Assembly: GCA_022561895.1 (NCBI GenBank)
Contig: JADFQH010000207.1
Location: forward strand, 1 to 5,806
Source: Methanobacteriota archaeon
GTDB taxonomy: Archaea; Halobacteriota; Halobacteria; Halobacteriales; Halalkalicoccaceae
Direction: 5' to 3'
DNA: 5,806 nt
In this document: in pieces, positions 4,629 to 5,806 of the stretch
How positions within the stretch are numbered: position 1 is the stretch's first letter
Layout of the letters: each line of letters begins with the position of its first letter
Program-made: the position numbers and the translations under genes
The notes under the pieces: model-generated
The model's database searches: none
The model's input: the letters and a program-made list of their open reading frames with translations, nothing else
Told to the model about the DNA's origin: nothing

Positions 4629-5806
4629 TCAGTCGTCCGCCGAGAGCGCCGCTCCCCCGACCTCCGGGCGCGTCACGTCACGATCCGTCCCCTCGCCCTC
4701 GATCTCGTAGGGATACTCGCCCGTTACACAGCCCAGACAGAGATCCCCGTTCGCTTCGCCCAAAGCCTCTGCGATCGCCTCGACCGAGAGGTAGGCGAGG
4801 CTGTCCGCACCGATCGCCTCTCGAACCTCCTCGGTTTCACGCCCGGCGGCGATCAGCTCCTCGCGCGAGGCCATGTTGATCCCCATATAACAGGGCGCGG
4901 CGATCGGCGGCGCGCCGATCCGCAGGTGAACCTCGCTCGCACCGGCTTCCCTGAGCAGCGAGACGAGCTGATTCGAGGTCGTGCCCCGAACGATGCTGTC
5001 GTCGATCAGGGTGACCGACTTGCCCTCGACCGTACTCTTGATCGGGTTGAGTTTCAGCCGGACGGCGCGCTCGCGCTCGTCCTGTGTCGGCATGATGAAC
5101 GTGCGTCCGACGTACCGGTTTTTCATCAGCCCCTCCGCGAACTCGACACTCTCGCTTACGGTTTCACCGTTCGCGTTTTCCAAGGCGCGTCGCGCCTCGC
5201 TCTCGGAAGCTTCGGCGTAGCCCGAGGCAAAGGCCCGACCCGAGTCGGGAACCGGCATCACCACATCCGTCTCGATCCCGCTTTCGTCCCAGAGTTTTCG
5301 ACCGAGATCGCGCCGGACTTCGTAGACGAGGTTGTCGTCGATCACGCTGTCGGGACGGGCGAAGTAGACGTGTTCGAAAAAGCAGTGAGCGGTGTTCTCG
5401 CGCTCGACTAACTGGTAGGAGTCGAAATCAGTAGGAGAAAGAACGACGAGTTCGCCGGGATGAACGTCACGAACGAGCTCCCCGTCTAAGGTATCGATGG
5501 CGGCCGACTCGGAGGCGATCATATACCCGTCGTCGAGTTTGCCGATACAGAGCGGGCGATTACCCTCGGGATCTCGGAGTCCGAGAACGGTGTCGTCGTG
5601 TGAGATCGCAAGCGAATACGAGCCGTGGATCCGACTCATCGTGCGTTTGACCGCGCGGACAAGATCCTCGTTCAGGAGGTTGCGCGCGAGATCGTGGGCG
5701 ATCACCTCGGTGTCGCCATCGGAGGTGAAGGCGCTTTCATAGGTCTTACGGTCTTCGTTACCCGCCGCGGAGAAATAAGAAATTCGGCCCCCCTCGACGA
5801 TATCGA
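4629..5806 (-). CDS. purF: Amidophosphoribosyltransferase PurF (5' end beyond window)
   Basis: PurF makes 5-phosphoribosylamine from PRPP and glutamine, the committed step of de novo purine synthesis. The window holds 391 residues plus the stop; the frame is open to the right edge. The N-terminal Ntn glutaminase part is represented by FTSDGDTEVIAH, RIHGSYSL and GLRDPEGNRPL. The catalytic N-terminal Cys lies outside. The phosphoribosyltransferase domain has VMPVPDSGRAFASGYAE and the PRPP loop VTLIDDSIVRGTTS. Counting from the GTG codon at 5705, cysteines 108, 272, 323 and 326 (HCFFEH, APCYMG, LCLGC) match the four iron-sulfur ligands known in Bacillus-type PurF, so a 4Fe-4S cluster is likely. 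Residues about 167-187 form a variable acidic insertion. That GTG is an internal Val codon within DTEVIAH, not the start. Residues just upstream of FTSDGD look unusual (see findings). Confidence 0.95.
   Translation of the reverse strand, partial: DIVEGGRISYFSAAGNEDRKTYESAFTSDGDTEVIAHDLARNLLNEDLVRAVKRTMSRIHGSYSLAISHDDTVLGLRDPEGNRPLCIGKLDDGYMIASESAAIDTLDGELVRDVHPGELVVLSPTDFDSYQLVERENTAHCFFEHVYFARPDSVIDDNLVYEVRRDLGRKLWDESGIETDVVMPVPDSGRAFASGYAEASESEARRALENANGETVSESVEFAEGLMKNRYVGRTFIMPTQDERERAVRLKLNPIKSTVEGKSVTLIDDSIVRGTTSNQLVSLLREAGASEVHLRIGAPPIAAPCYMGINMASREELIAAGRETEEVREAIGADSLAYLSVEAIAEALGEANGDLCLGCVTGEYPYEIEGEGTDRDVTRPEVGGAALSADD

Overview
The window looks like chromosomal DNA of a haloarchaeon (class Halobacteria). 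The proteins are Asp/Glu-rich and use G/C-ending codons. A Tat-dependent lipoprotein carries a long Asn-Gly-Asp linker. Promoters are archaeal TATA boxes about 25-30 bp upstream of starts with little or no leader and no Shine-Dalgarno sequence. aMBF1 and AlaX-L are typical archaeal proteins. I cannot name the genus from the sequence alone.

Layout, left to right. (1) Positions 1-1656, minus strand: a gene for the archaeal multiprotein bridging factor aMBF1 is followed after 30 bp by an AlaX-L-type alanyl-tRNA editing hydrolase whose C-terminus runs off the window. The hydrolase carries an unusual in-frame insertion of 45-bp palindromic units just before its zinc-binding CGGTH motif. (2) Positions 1657-1888: a regulatory region with the aMBF1 promoter, an inverted copy of the same promoter motif facing the other way, and a tRNA promoter. 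(3) Positions 1889-1973: tRNA-Leu(GAG). (4) Positions 1974-2532: about 560 bp without a credible protein gene. It is packed with hairpins, most with 3-nt loops. It also contains a perfect 24-bp direct copy and a degenerate inverted copy of the tRNA 3' end, the pattern left by tRNA-targeted integration. (5) Positions 2533-3846, minus: a Tat lipoprotein with a predicted beta-rich module and a NodB/polysaccharide-deacetylase-like domain that appears to have lost its metal ligands. (6) Positions 3847-4064: an AT-richer divergent promoter region. (7) Positions 4065-4628, plus: a five-helix DUF420 membrane protein. (8) Positions 4629-5806, minus: amidophosphoribosyltransferase (PurF), first enzyme of de novo purine synthesis, whose N-terminus lies beyond the right edge. 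Its stop codon directly abuts the DUF420 stop codon.

The genes are mainly housekeeping: translation quality control, transcription cofactor, tRNA, purine synthesis and membrane/respiratory assembly. They do not form one pathway. The most unusual content is a set of short triloop palindromes. One group sits in frame inside the AlaX gene, where stem sequences differ between units while pairing is kept. A second group fills the tRNA-Leu downstream region. Whether the two groups are one mobile palindrome family is the main open question.
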